From positions 1,016,631 through 1,080,630 of the forward strand of contig VZSF01008955.1 of the NCBI GenBank assembly GCA_013398295.1: DNA of 64,000 bases, given 5' to 3'. A program made the translations under genes and the position numbers. The notes below the pieces were generated by a model. The model searched no databases. It saw only the letters and a program-made list of their open reading frames with translations, and was not told where the DNA came from. The stretch is from Chionis minor (lineage: Eukaryota; Chordata; Aves; Charadriiformes; Chionididae). Shown piece by piece: positions 11,761 to 21,850 of the stretch; within the stretch, counting starts at the first letter, position 1, and each line of letters begins with the position of its first letter.

Positions 11761-11811
11761 GCGGAGCGGGAGCGGGTGCTGCCTCAGGCGGTGGCAGCCG
11801 CCCACTCCGCG

Positions 11812-11848
11812 CCCCCCCCCCCCCCCCCCCCNNNNNNNNNCCCCCCCC
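11812..11848. other. Assembly gap inside poly-C (9 N)
   Basis: A run of 20 C is followed by nine N (11832-11840) and eight more C. The gap interrupts the right half of the TMPO CpG island. The poly-C is suspicious as genuine sequence, so real promoter sequence may be missing here. Confidence 0.9.
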
Positions 11849-12210
11849 GCATCCGCTGAGGTGGGTCCCTCGCAATGGCGCTTCCCCGCTTAATCCTCCC
11901 AGCAGGGTCTTCCCGGGGTCTCCCCGCCGCGCTTCCTGGCGATAGGGAAGCGGCGGGCTGGTTTCCTCCGGCGGGAGAAGGGGTGGGAGCGCCCCGCTGG
12001 GGTGGCGGTTCGGGCCCGGCGCGGTGCCTGCGGGTGAAGGGCGGGAGTGGCGGTTAAGGAGCTCCCGGTAACCTGCTGCTGCTCCGGTGACCCGCCGTGA
12101 CATCCGCCGCCGCTCCTTGGGCACCGGCTTCTCTTCGGTTCGCTGAAGCGACTGCCTCGGAAATACCGGCGTTTTCTCCTCGGGTAACCGCGCTTGCCGC
12201 TGTCGCCACC

Positions 12211-15200
12211 GAAGTGCTAAACTTTACTAAATACATTATCAGGCTTGAGAAGAAACCCAACTAAACCGGTAGCTGAATCTGTTAGTGTAACTGCCGCCGT
12301 TGTATGACTTACATGTCAAAAAGAAAAAAAAAAAATTGAATTGAATTCCTTCTATAGTATTGCAAAATTTGAAGGGCATGTAGTCATTTTATTGAGCTGA
12401 CTTCAAAAATTTCACCAGTGGGTCACTGCTGGGGAAGTAGGGCTGAGTTTAAGACTGCACAATCTTTAAACAAGCAAGTTAAGTCTTTCTGTGTTTACAC
12501 ACTGACTGCTGGGAACACACACTGCTATAATTTTTCCTGTATTTAATGATAGGAACAGTTTAACATACAGTTCTGACTATATATCCTATGCTTTTGATAT
12601 ATTGCAGTATCAGAGGTAAGAATTGAAATGTAAGTATTTTAATTTGCCCATCAGCCATGGACACGAAACAGGACTGTTAGTGTTTGCGCCCACTCCTCTT
12701 TATGTTCCAAAAAGAGTTTTAAATTGCTGTTGAGGAAAAGAATTTCCTCCCTTTTGATTTGCTCCATCACTAAACATGGTGGCTGTCGTTCCTGTTTACC
12801 TAGCCATTACCACAGTATCAGCTAGATGAAGGTGCTGAGGGTTATTTTTGTGGAAGTCAATTTCGAGGCAAATCAAGGACCCACTCTCAAGGAGCCTGAT
12901 ACTTCCAACTGAGGAATTGGTGTGGTGTAACAAAGCAATTAATACGAGGGAGGGAGAAGCTTGGAGAATTTAATTTACCTTGTAGTGCAAGTAGTGATAT
13001 GAGGTGGCCATCACCTCATCATAATTTATATCTGAAAGTGTTTGGTTCTTGGTGTTGTATATACTTTACCTGTGCAGTTTGTTAGGCAGCAAGGCTGAAT
13101 GGTGGGTAGAAACACCTTCCTTCCATGGACAGGATATGCATACAAAGTAAATATTCATATACCCATATACCCATATAGTGGATTGACTACCCCTTGGAAG
13201 CCTGAATAGAACAAATCAAATGGTTCTGTTTATTTTTCAGCATATCTTACCCAAAAATTCTTCCTGAAACATGGGTATCACATGACAAGTGTTTTGGAAA
13301 GGCTTAAAGGAAATAGAATTCCTCTTCAAATTTGATAGTAATAATTTAAAGCGTAGAAAGTATGTTTCACCTTGAAAAGCCTCTAGGAGCCTTGGAAAGT
13401 AGATCCTTCCCCCACGTTTAAGAATTTGCTTCTTATTGAGATATGAAACCAGCTGCAGAAAGGCAGCAGCAGCAGAGAGATTCTTCAGCTATCGTGCTAA
13501 TGTAAAAATTAACAACCTCTATTTGTATCAACTAAAAAATAATTTAAAGCACTGTAAGGGGGAGCTGGCCCTAGGAAATTTTAACCGAAGTCAACAGTGG
13601 AAATGCCGTGTAAAATAGTGGTGCAGATGCTATCTAATATCCCCACGGACAATAATGATACTACACTTCAGGCTTGAAGCTTGTTTTCTGACTCTGCTTC
13701 TTAGAGGAGCGCGGTCACCATTTGCAACTCATTGGGCTGTCTGGAATATGCAATGCAGTTGGTGCTCGCTTTTCTTGTGAGTGACCCTTAGGAGTAGAAG
13801 GAACATAAACTATTGAGCCTGAAGTCAGTTTACCCCTTTCAGTCTAAGTACATTGGTAAGTCTGGTTTTAATGCATTAAGTGTAGCAGAAAACTTGCAAC
13901 AGCGATATGGTAGGAGGTTGTAAATCACTACGAAGTTACACTCCCAGTTCAGCTTTGGTCATAACAAATGGTTGGATTAACTGGCTTTATGTTGGATCTG
14001 TATTTTGGGGGTTTTTTTGCTGTCAGGCAAAAGTGGTGTAGAAGCATAAAGACAGCAGAAACTCATCATCATATATTTTGGCTAATTGTTCAAAATCCAA
14101 TACAGTGGTTGTGGAAACACAGCCTCAGATTAACACTACTGACAGTTCATGTTTACAATCCATTTATGTTTTGAAAGTTATTTCCCCAACTATAGAAACA
14201 TGTATTATCTTTTATGAATTATTTTCTCAGTTACATTGTTACACTGACATAACTCCCTTGTACAGACACTGGACTCTCTTATTGGCTTACCTTTAGCTGC
14301 TTCCAAAGTCACAAAAGCTAAAAAAGCATCATATAACAATTTAGTGCCACCCTATTTCACAGCTGTAGGCTGTCCATAAAAAACCCATTAAAAATCCTTG
14401 GCACAAAACTGTCCTTTATTCCCTGGCTCTACAGTTTCCATCGTTGCTCCTTGGGAGGAACAGGCATTCTCCAGGCAAGGTAAAGACGGAGAAGGTAATA
14501 TGAGAAGGCACCATAATGTACACATATATAATGATTAACACTGGAACCTGCAACTGTCACCACAATTAGACCTTAATGCAGCCGAGGATCTGCACCTTTA
14601 TTGTTTGTTTTGTCTGAAAGAAAGAAATCTTGCATTTTGTAGCCTAATGCAGCAGTCAAAGGGATAAAGGAACGACTTCATTATGAACGAGCTCAAAAGA
14701 TCTTTCTAATGTTTTTACAGGGGGAAAAAAAAAGCATGAGGTGGTCCATATGCCTATTAGACAACTTGCATCTTAAAGGCTGGAAAACAAAACTGTTGTT
14801 TTGCCATGCCTTCCATGAAGCATTCCAGTACTTAAACGTTTATCCCTAACAACAAGTTCTGGTTTTTAAGGACCAGAATACCTGCCTCTACCTGAGAAAC
14901 AGGTAGTCACCTCTTGGCAGTATAAATGGCGACAAAAAGAAAGTTTAGGGAAAAAGTGCAAATGGTGTGAGACTATGGCCATTTTCAGAGGTCGAAAAAC
15001 TGCTGTAAGCTTGCCTAAAAATGTGAAATATGCTGAAAGTAAAAGCCAAAAATCTTTCCTTTGTAGGACCCTCCCAAGTGTCTGGAATTTGTCAGGTTTC
15101 CTGAGCCTGAGAAAGAGATTTTCAGTCATGCTGTCGTCTTTGACGTGAGAACACTGAATGCCTTCTAAATTCTCTCAGATCTCTGGCTTTGAGTTTCCCC

Positions 15201-17280
15201 AACTTCCCCTAACTTCTAATGCCACCCATAAAAATGAGATGGGTAGTTTGTGTTGAGCTACACAGAAAAAACAAATTTTCTCTGTGTGTTCAAGAAAGTA
15301 TCCTAAATTCAGTGGAGAATTTGGATAACATTTAATCCATAACACAGCATAGATGTATAATTTGCATTAACATGTAACATTTGCCTCGTAATACATAATA
15401 AAATTGTGAAGGCTATAAACTGATTCATGGCAAAGGCATTTAAGGAAGTGCTACAGGCATGCCCTTGTCTTAGACTGAGCTGATATGGAAATCTTAGCTC
15501 AAGGAAATGTAAAAAACCTATATCAAGTATTCATTCAGTCTTTGTGCACAGCCAGTTTCACAATGAAAATAATACTCCCTCTGAGAAAGGCATCAGAAAC
15601 TGGAAAGCATTGCTATAAATAAAATAAGCAGTTGCCTAATCATTATGGCACAGTGTGACTACACTTTCTAGAACCGCTCATTTCTTCTCCATGTTCTTGA
15701 TTAATTTAGAAAAATTAGGTGGCTTTTTAACAGCTCTAGCTTTCTTATCAGAAACATCTTTTTAAGCGTAATGCAAGTTGAAGTGGCAAAGCAGTAAGAA
15801 AAAACCCATGCTTCACTATGGTGGAGCATATTGCTTCTAGACCAATTCTCTTCTAGAAGTTGTGCCAGCGGAGGCGGTTTCAGTGGGGGGACAGGCCAGG
15901 CGACGGTAGTGTCCCTGTCACCCACTGGGGAACGCTGCCGTGGCCGTGGCACCCGACGTGGCAAACGGAGGGGTAGTGGCCCTTGCTGTGAATGCGGAGG
16001 CACCCGGTGCTTCGGGTGGTCTGTACGACTGTCCCCAGGCAGGGAAAGAAATGTGTACGACTGGGTGGTGCAACTGCATTAAAACTTCTTACTACTCGCT
16101 CCGTGACAGACAAAGGCCTGTACGAACAAGCACTGAAAACAGAAGTACCCGCTTCTACTTAAGTACACTGACAGGAATGAAGTGAAAAGAACAGTTTATA
16201 GGGCAGTTTCCCACACTGAATCATTTCCAAACAAGCATTATTCACGTATTTATTTTTATCATATACGGACAGAGATAGTGCAGAAGCTATATTTACTATA
16301 TGTAAGCTATTACTTCAGCTCCGAGATTTTTTAACCTCATGTGGATTTAAGTTATTGTCTATATTTAGCTAGCAATAATCTATTAAGAAAAAAACCAAAC
16401 CTGTGTTAAGAGATCAGTCAGGTTACAAAACTAAGCATTTAAAAGTTAGAAAGGGACAAAAGCTCAGGAGCTGTATATGCGCTGTAGACATGCTGGTGAG
16501 AAACAAACACCCACCCACTAGCGTACTCGAGTGCCTCAGAATTAATGGAGTCAACTCGACAAAAAAAACTGTGAGATTAAGGAGAATTACTATCCCCATT
16601 TTACTGATAGGGAATTTTGAGGGTGAGTTTGCACATAGCTAAGCACATTTAATTATTTCGTTTGATTTTGAAACATCGCTAGATTATTTTGATCTAAGCT
16701 CTCCCTCCAAAGAACAACTGAGAAAAAATTTAACCAAATCATTGGTAGTTGTGGTGGTTGTTGAAAGGGATGAGGTCCCAGGCCGCGCTATCCTGACGCT
16801 TTCCTTGTGCTGGATCTCGTAGTTGTGCTGCCAGAGCTGCACACTGAGCCAGCAGCTGCTGCTGCACAATTGCAAGACGTGATCCAAATGGAAGGGGGGA
16901 AACGGGCAGGCAGGGATGGATGGGGCAGAGCGAGACCGACCGTTCTGTGACACCCTGCACTCGCAGTGCGTTAGGTACAGTGTGAAACCACTCCCTGAAA
17001 ACTTTGACTGCTATTAATAGATCTTTTGTCTTGTCATTAGATGAACTGCAGCCAGAGAAATTATCTGGCAACAGTCCGGAATGCTTAGGGCAGCGCACCT
17101 GCTTCGGGAGTGGTACGGGAATGCCACTGCTTCTTCATCCAGCTCCGGGACGGATGGTAAAGCAGAGACATACAATATTTTGTGGGACATGGGAAACATC
17201 TAACAGATCACGCATCCAGTAAAAAATGCATCCATCTAACAGATTAGGTATTTAAAAAAAAAAAGGACTAACCACATAAA
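12211..17280. other. TMPO upstream interval without recognised gene
   Basis: The interval is mostly AT-rich DNA. Small frames (for example 13436-13618 and 14866-15129) show no domain. A short tandem of ATACCCAT-like units lies at about 13155-13180. A modestly GC/CpG-rich patch at about 15850-16060, and a smaller one at about 16780-16990, stand out from the background but give no recognisable exon. No tRNA, CR1 or other repeat was identified here. Confidence 0.6.
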
Positions 17281-17299
17281 TGGAAGTCTAGTGAGCACG

Positions 17300-17710
17300 G
17301 GGGGTGAGGCAGCCCTCCTCTTCTGTTCAGACCTGGTAAAATCCCAGTCAGCTGAAATACTGTGACCAGTTCTGGGCACTGGAAACTGCAGCTCCTTTGG
17401 AAAGACTCCAGAGGCAAGCCGTACAAATAATCAGAGGCCCGGCAAACACAGGCTGTTACTCAAGAACAGCTATGGAGGTGTACACTGAATTTAAAAAATG
17501 TAAGATGTAGCTATAAAAAGGAAGGGAATAAACTGTTCTCCGATGCAGTAGCACTAGGGCTGGATTTAAGTTACAGCAAAGGAGAGGTCAGGATCAAACT
17601 ACACATGGTCGCTTTGTAACAGTAAGGATAGCAAAGCACTGGAACAGAGCATTGAAGGAAGATTCAGATTTTCTGTATTTGAAAGTTTTAAGGGCATATG
17701 GAACAAACGC
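17300..17710 (+). mobile_element. Old, degenerate CR1-like LINE remnant
   Basis: The sequence preserves landmarks of the end of LINE ORF2 and the following region in plus orientation. These are a piece equivalent to 'ACTGTGNCCAGTTCTGGGC' (about 17360-17379), then 'actccagagg', and later an 'aaactgttctcc ... ttacagcaaaggagaggt ... aagcactggaacag' series (about 17530-17650). These are the familiar order of CR1-type elements. Many indels and no open frame indicate an ancient copy, older than the CR1 copies at 20.5 and 44.3 kb. The exact ends are uncertain. Confidence 0.6.
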
Positions 17711-18061
17711 TACCCTGTAAATACAAAAGTATTTATTTTTTAAAATCCACATATTTTGATGACTCTGCTGAGTCTGGTTTCTAAGACTTCTGTATTCTCT
17801 GAATTTTCTGCCGTGGTTTACAACAATAATAATCAATTCTTACAAACTTAGAATCTTATCTCTGGCATGTTTCTTGCTGCTCAAATTCAGGCCCTTGACA
17901 AACTATTCTGTTTCCCTCCTAATGATATTTCGTTAAGTGTCATAAGCTTTAGGGTGGGGTGGAAAAAAAAACCAAGAGAGTTCACGTCCCTCCGCTTTCT
18001 CCGAGACAAAGCCGCCCAAAGGCGGCTAACGGAATAAAGGAAAAAGGGGAAAAAAAACCCC

Positions 18062-18066
18062 AAAAA
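18062..18066 (-). terminator. Pol III terminator of tRNA-Trp
   Basis: Five As on plus give T5 on the minus strand, 6 nt past the 3' end of the tRNA-Trp gene. A second, longer T run follows at about 18050-18057, a backup commonly seen at tRNA genes. Confidence 0.75.
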
Positions 18067-18072
18067 GCAAAG

Positions 18073-18144
18073 TGACCCCGACGTGATTCGAACACGCAGC
18101 CTTCTGATCTGGAGTCAGACGCGCTACCGTTGCGCCACGAGGTC
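18073..18144 (-). tRNA. tRNA-Trp (CCA)
   Basis: The minus strand gives a 72-nt cloverleaf. It has a GACCTCG acceptor arm pairing with CGGGGTC, a D-arm with A box (TGGCGCAACGG), an anticodon loop CTCCAGA with anticodon CCA (plus 18110-18112), and a B box GTTCGAATC. The sequence is nearly the vertebrate cytosolic tRNA-Trp. It has no intron. It is on the same strand as TMPO, about 6.5 kb upstream of its promoter, and is followed by a T5 terminator. It decodes UGG in cytosolic translation. Confidence 0.96.
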
Positions 18145-18593
18145 CTGCTGAGTTTCTGGGCGCCGAGTGTTACAACTCGCCCAACAGGCGCGGGCAGCCG
18201 CGCCGCCCCCGGCACGGGACGGACAGGGCCGGGATGGGGTGCGGAGCTCAGCCTCCGGCCGGGGCAAGGACCGTCCTCACCGCCACGGCAACCGCAGCTC
18301 CCCGCGCCCGCCCCTCTCCGCTGCCACCGCTTCGTTTTCCGCCTTCCCGCGCAAGTGCGTTAACTCCCCCCGCCACTACCGGCCCCACCAGCGAAGGCCC
18401 CCGCGCCCCGGGCCGTGCCGCGCTCGCCTCCCGCGGCGCTGCCGCCGCAGGCAGGCCCGTGCCTCCCGGTTCCCGTCGCCCGGGGACCGCCCCTCCTGCT
18501 CCTCTGCCGGAGCCTCTCCGTTGTCACTGCCCACTGACGGGCGCGTGCGCTTCCGCATAAAGCCAGGCCCGCGAAAACATTGGTCCAGGCAGC

Positions 18594-18665
18594 TCCTCGT
18601 TAGTATAGTGGTGAGTATCCCCGCCTGTCACGCGGGAGACCGGGGTTCGATTCCCCGACGGGGAG
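18594..18665 (+). tRNA. tRNA-Asp (GTC), plus-strand copy
   Basis: This is a 72-nt cloverleaf. Acceptor TCCTCGT pairs with ACGGGGA plus discriminator G. The A box is TAGTATAGTGG, the anticodon stem-loop is CCGCCTGTCACGCGG with anticodon GTC at 18627-18629, and the B box is GGTTCGATTCC. The sequence matches the standard vertebrate tRNA-Asp. It has no intron. It faces an identical copy at 18811-18882 on the other strand, with 145 bp between their 3' ends. A T7 terminator lies 13 nt downstream. Confidence 0.97.
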
Positions 18666-18678
18666 GCCGCGCAGAGCG

Positions 18679-18685
18679 TTTTTTT
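18679..18685 (+). terminator. Pol III terminator of plus-strand tRNA-Asp
   Basis: A run of seven Ts begins 14 nt past the last base of the tRNA-Asp gene, the standard RNA polymerase III stop. Confidence 0.85.
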
Positions 18686-18781
18686 CCCGTCGTCGCGTGG
18701 CGGAAGGGCGCGGCGCCTTTTCTCGCCCCGGGGGCCCAACGGCCGCGTCTCGCGCCGCAGGAGCAAAACAGACCACAACCC

Positions 18782-18787
18782 AAAAAA
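18782..18787 (-). terminator. Pol III terminator of minus-strand tRNA-Asp
   Basis: Six As on plus give T6 on the minus strand, 23 nt past the end of the tRNA-Asp gene. It is the first T run of four or more in that direction. Confidence 0.75.
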
Positions 18788-18810
18788 CAAGTAGGCACGC
18801 GAGCGCGCCT

Positions 18811-18882
18811 CTCCCCGTCGGGGAATCGAACCCCGGTCTCCCGCGTGACAGGCGGGGATACTCACCACTATACTAACGAGGA
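18811..18882 (-). tRNA. tRNA-Asp (GTC), minus-strand copy
   Basis: This is identical in its 72 nt to the plus-strand tRNA-Asp at 18594-18665, with the same acceptor, anticodon GTC and B box. Identity extends 2 nt beyond the gene at the 5' side (GC before TCCTCG) and then stops. Orientation is the same as tRNA-Trp and TMPO. From memory, human TMPO also has a tRNA-Asp and a tRNA-Trp upstream on the same strand, so this copy is the likely syntenic one. The pair is convergent and could form a long hairpin if transcribed through. Confidence 0.97.
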
Positions 18883-18952
18883 GCCGCGGGGATGGACCCG
18901 CGCTGCCCGCAGCCCCCCAGGAAGCGCCTGGCGGGGCACCGCAGCCCCCCCG

Positions 18953-18997
18953 CCCCCCCCCCCCCCCCCCCCNNCTCCCTCCTTCCTTCCTTCCTTC
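18953..18997. other. Assembly gap (2 N) in poly-C / CCTT repeat
   Basis: A poly-C run (18953-18972) meets two N (18973-18974), followed by a CTTC/CCTT tetranucleotide repeat. Sequence is likely missing in the tRNA-associated CpG block. Frames crossing this point are unreliable. Confidence 0.9.
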
Positions 18998-19410
18998 CCT
19001 CCCCCGGCCTCGGGAAGGTCCGCGGCGGGGCAGGAGCGCTCGGGCCGGCCTAGTAGAAGGCCCAGGTGCGCTGCGGTCGCGGGGCGGAGGGGGGGGCCCT
19101 GCAGATGGCCGGTGTGTGCGTGGGCTGTTCCCGACGTTGGGCGCGGGGAGGGAGCGGGCAGCCTGTCCCGCCGCCCGCCTCGGAGCAGAGCGGAGCGGCG
19201 GCTCGGGTGTCCCTGCCTCCCGCATGTGCTCCGCGCCGGCAGTTTCTTTTTACGGGAACCCGAGAAGCCCCGGAGTCAGCAGCCCTCGGCGCGAGGGGAC
19301 GCCAGCACCTGCTTCGTACCCACCTAAAAAGGGCGCGAGAGAAATGGAAACCGGTTCCTTTGAGATTTGAGAGGAAAAGGCAGAAGGACACGCACTGACC
19401 CGCTGGCCTG

Positions 19411-20512
19411 ATGCTGACTCGCTCAGCGGTAACGTGGCTGTAGGTTTGCATCACAGTGGCGTTAGGCAGGAAACTATATTTAATTTTCCGGCTTGATAGG
19501 TGAAGAATTAACTCCAAACGTTAAGTGGGTGATTGGAACAACCAGTGTTGTCTTTTGAGATATTTCTTTGGATAAAAGGACCCCAGCCTAGCTTTTTCAA
19601 ACAAGCTATAGCTAAAGAACAAACAGCGATCTCTATGGAGACATCTAAATATAAGTGACCTGTAAACGAAGCATTTCTAAAAATTGGTCCGCTTGTTTAA
19701 GCATTTGAATATATAACCGGTGTTTCTTAGTGCATGGAACAGCTTCAGTGGATGTAACAGATTCCAATTTTGTCCAGACAACTGAAAAACAACAATTAAA
19801 GTCTCATAATAATTTCCTTACTTTAGACGTAGTGTAATGAGATGAGCTGTTAGGGCTGTGATCAGCTGATGGGCTTTAAACCTCCCAGAGCAGGATCAAA
19901 ACCAGTGTTACCAGGCTGGTATAAACTTGCTGCGCAGGTTCAAATTTTATTCAAAAGGTGTTGATAGTTAACTTTAAGCTGAGAGACATTCCGGTGGATC
20001 AGACATTCCCTGTTTGCATTTCGTTGGACTGCTCACACTTGGCCAGTTTAGACCTTTTTGCCAGTCACTTCTCAGTTCCTTCTGTCCCTTGATCCCTGCG
20101 GTCAAGCAGGCGAGATGTGACCACTTGTGTAAGTGGTGGTGCTTGTTGCACTCAGAGCTTCCTTAGCTCCTGCTCATTGCCTCAGAGCTGGTTTTACCCC
20201 AGGTTCCTGCACAGACCTCTCCTCCTCGGGCTGTGTCTCAGAACAGGACTTCTGCTAACTCCATAACAGCTCTTGCAAATTTTTGGCGTTGCTAAGCACT
20301 TTCAGAGCACCAGTCAGGCTCACAACAAGTTGTGTTGACATTTTGTTGTGTTCTTCATTTTGTCCGTGAGGGCAAAACACTGGATCTGACTGGGAGTTCC
20401 AGACCTGCTGGAAATATGGGGAAAGGCTCTAGTGTGACAATCTCATGAAGCACCATGTAGGGACATCGACAGAGGTACAGGAGGACTCTGCAAAGCCAAA
20501 ACCAAGGTTCTG
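19411..20512. other. Interval without recognised feature
   Basis: This AT-rich to neutral DNA lies between the CpG-rich tRNA block and the first CR1 element. I saw no RNA gene, conserved frame or repeat here. Confidence 0.5.
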
Positions 20513-21557
20513 AATCATGGAATCATAAAATGGTTTGGGAACATCATCTAGATGTCCCCCTTGCCATGGGCAGGGACATATTCCACTAGATCAGGTTACT
20601 CAAAGCCCCATCCAACCTGGCCTTGAACACCTCCAGGGATGGGGCATCCACAATTTCTCTGGGCAACCTGGTCCAGTGTCTCACCACTTTGAGTAAAGAA
20701 TTTCTTCCTTATAGCCAATGTAAATCCACCCTCTTTCAGTTTAAACTCTTGCCTCTTGTCCTGTCACTACAGGTTTTGGTAAAGGTTTCTCTCCATCTTT
20801 CTCATAAGCCCCTTTTGTATATCGAAGGGCTGCTATGAGGTCTCCCCAGAGCCTTCTATTCTCTGGGCTGAGCAACCCCAATTCTCCCAGCCTGTCCTCA
20901 TAGCAGAGGTGCTCCAGCCTGCTGATCATTTTTGTGGCCCTCCTCTGGACCCTCTGTAACAGGTCCATGTCTTTTCTGTGCTGAGGACTCCAGAGCTGGA
21001 TGCAGTACTCCAGGTGGGGTCTCAGGAGAGCAGAGCAGAGGGGCAGAATCACCTCCCTCGACCTGCTGGCCACGCTTCTTTTGATGCAGCCCAGGATAGG
21101 ATTCATTTTCTGGGTTGCATGTGCACGTTGCCAGCTCATGTCCAATTTTTGATCCACCAGTATCCTCAAGTTGTTCTCCGCAGGGCTTCTAATCATTTCA
21201 TTACCGAGTCTGTACTGATAATGGGGATTGCCCTGACCCAGGTGCAGGACCTTGCACTTGGCCTCGTTGAACTTCATGAGGTTCACATGGGCCCAGTCCT
21301 CAGGCCTGTGCAGGTCCCTCTGGATGGCATCCCTTCCCTCTAGTGTATCAGCTGCACCACTCAGCTCAGTGTCATCTCCAAACTTGCCAAGTGTGCACTC
21401 AGTCCCACTATCTATGTCATTAACGAAGGTATTAAATCATATTGGTGCCAGTACGAACCCTTGAGGGACACCCCTTGTTACTGGTTTCCATTTGGACATT
21501 GAATCATTGACCAACTTTTTGGATATCGCCATCCAGCCAACTCCTTATCCAGGAGGT
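20513..21557 (-). mobile_element. CR1 LINE, 5'-truncated (RT C-terminus and 3' UTR)
   Basis: The element is inserted with its sense strand on minus. The 3' end is at the left, with the terminal ATTCTATGATT-like repeats (about 20513-20533), then the conserved 3' UTR. The C-terminal reverse transcriptase region follows: a minus frame at 20741-21286 contains AKCKVLHLGQGNP, LDMSWQRAHATQKMNPILG, CIKRSVASRSREVILPL, LRPHLEYCIQLWSP and MDLLQRVQRRATKMISRLEH. The 5' portion is missing, as is usual for CR1, and no target-site duplication is expected. Homology extends to about 21557 (the 'pro-rich loop' region). A moderately recent copy: the ORF part is still largely open. Confidence 0.93.
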
Positions 21558-21560
21558 AAG

Positions 21561-21850
21561 CAATGGAGGCACCATAGATTGAAGTTAAGGTGTTTTCCAA
21601 AAGAAAGGACCTCCAGGAGTTTTTCTGCTGTTTAGCTAGTCAGCTCTTGGCTGTCGCGTGGGGTTATTCTATCCAAGGTGCAGGACTTTACATTTTCCTT
21701 TGATGAATTTGAAGACATCCGTGTTGGCCCATTTCTCCAGCCTGTCAAAGTCCTGTTGAATGACAGCCCTACCCTTGCGTGTATCAGTTACTCCCCTCCA
21801 TTTGATGTCATCCACCCATGTCACCTGCTGATATTTATTTGCCTTGACAA
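21561..21850 (-). mobile_element. Second, older CR1 fragment abutting the first
   Basis: Read on minus, 21669-21857 encodes VTWVDDIKWRGV, FDRLEKWANTDVFKFIKGKC and KVLHLG, the same reverse transcriptase region that the first element contains at about 21240-21400. Two same-strand CR1 pieces therefore lie next to each other. Degenerate CR1 continues to about 21561 (equivalents of 'NNP', 'AEK.LEVL', 'LN...C'). Either this is an older insertion next to which the younger one landed, or an ancient copy split by it. The left 39 bp (21569-21607) recurs at 24810-24848. Confidence 0.8.
21569..21607 (+). repeat. 39-bp dispersed direct repeat, copy 1
   Basis: This stretch, beginning GCACCATAGATTGAAG and ending CCAAAAGAAAG, is identical by eye to 24810-24848 in the same orientation, 3.24 kb away. 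Flanks differ on both sides. Copy 1 lies in degenerate CR1 and can be aligned weakly to the CR1 reverse transcriptase region, which suggests it is the source. Confidence 0.9.

Larger units (their letters stand above)
10480..12210. promoter_or_regulatory. TMPO 5' CpG island
   Basis: This continuous GC- and CpG-rich block of about 1.7 kb covers the start of TMPO intron 1, exon 1, the 5' UTR, the core promoter and several hundred bases beyond. The composition falls off sharply on the right at about 12.2 kb, where AT-rich DNA begins. It is the expected form of a housekeeping, bidirectional-capable promoter. Mammalian TMPO has a divergent antisense lncRNA (TMPO-AS1), so a plus-strand transcript starting at about 11.7-12.1 kb is plausible, but no conserved exon can be seen. 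Two assembly gaps (11298 and 11832-11840) lie inside the island. Confidence 0.85.
18160..19410. promoter_or_regulatory. CpG-rich block around the tRNA cluster
   Basis: GC- and CpG-rich DNA surrounds the tRNA genes and continues to about 19.4 kb, then turns abruptly AT-rich. tRNA clusters often sit in open chromatin of this sort. The block is longer than tRNA genes alone need, so a Pol II promoter is possible. The long open frames here (for example 18167 to 19327 on plus) cross the N gap and follow composition, and no protein was recognised. Confidence 0.6.

Noticed and set aside
18167..19327. 386-codon plus-strand open frame over the tRNA block
   Set aside because: It runs through two tRNA-Asp sequences and a 2-N gap; openness follows from GC content and no protein family was recognised.
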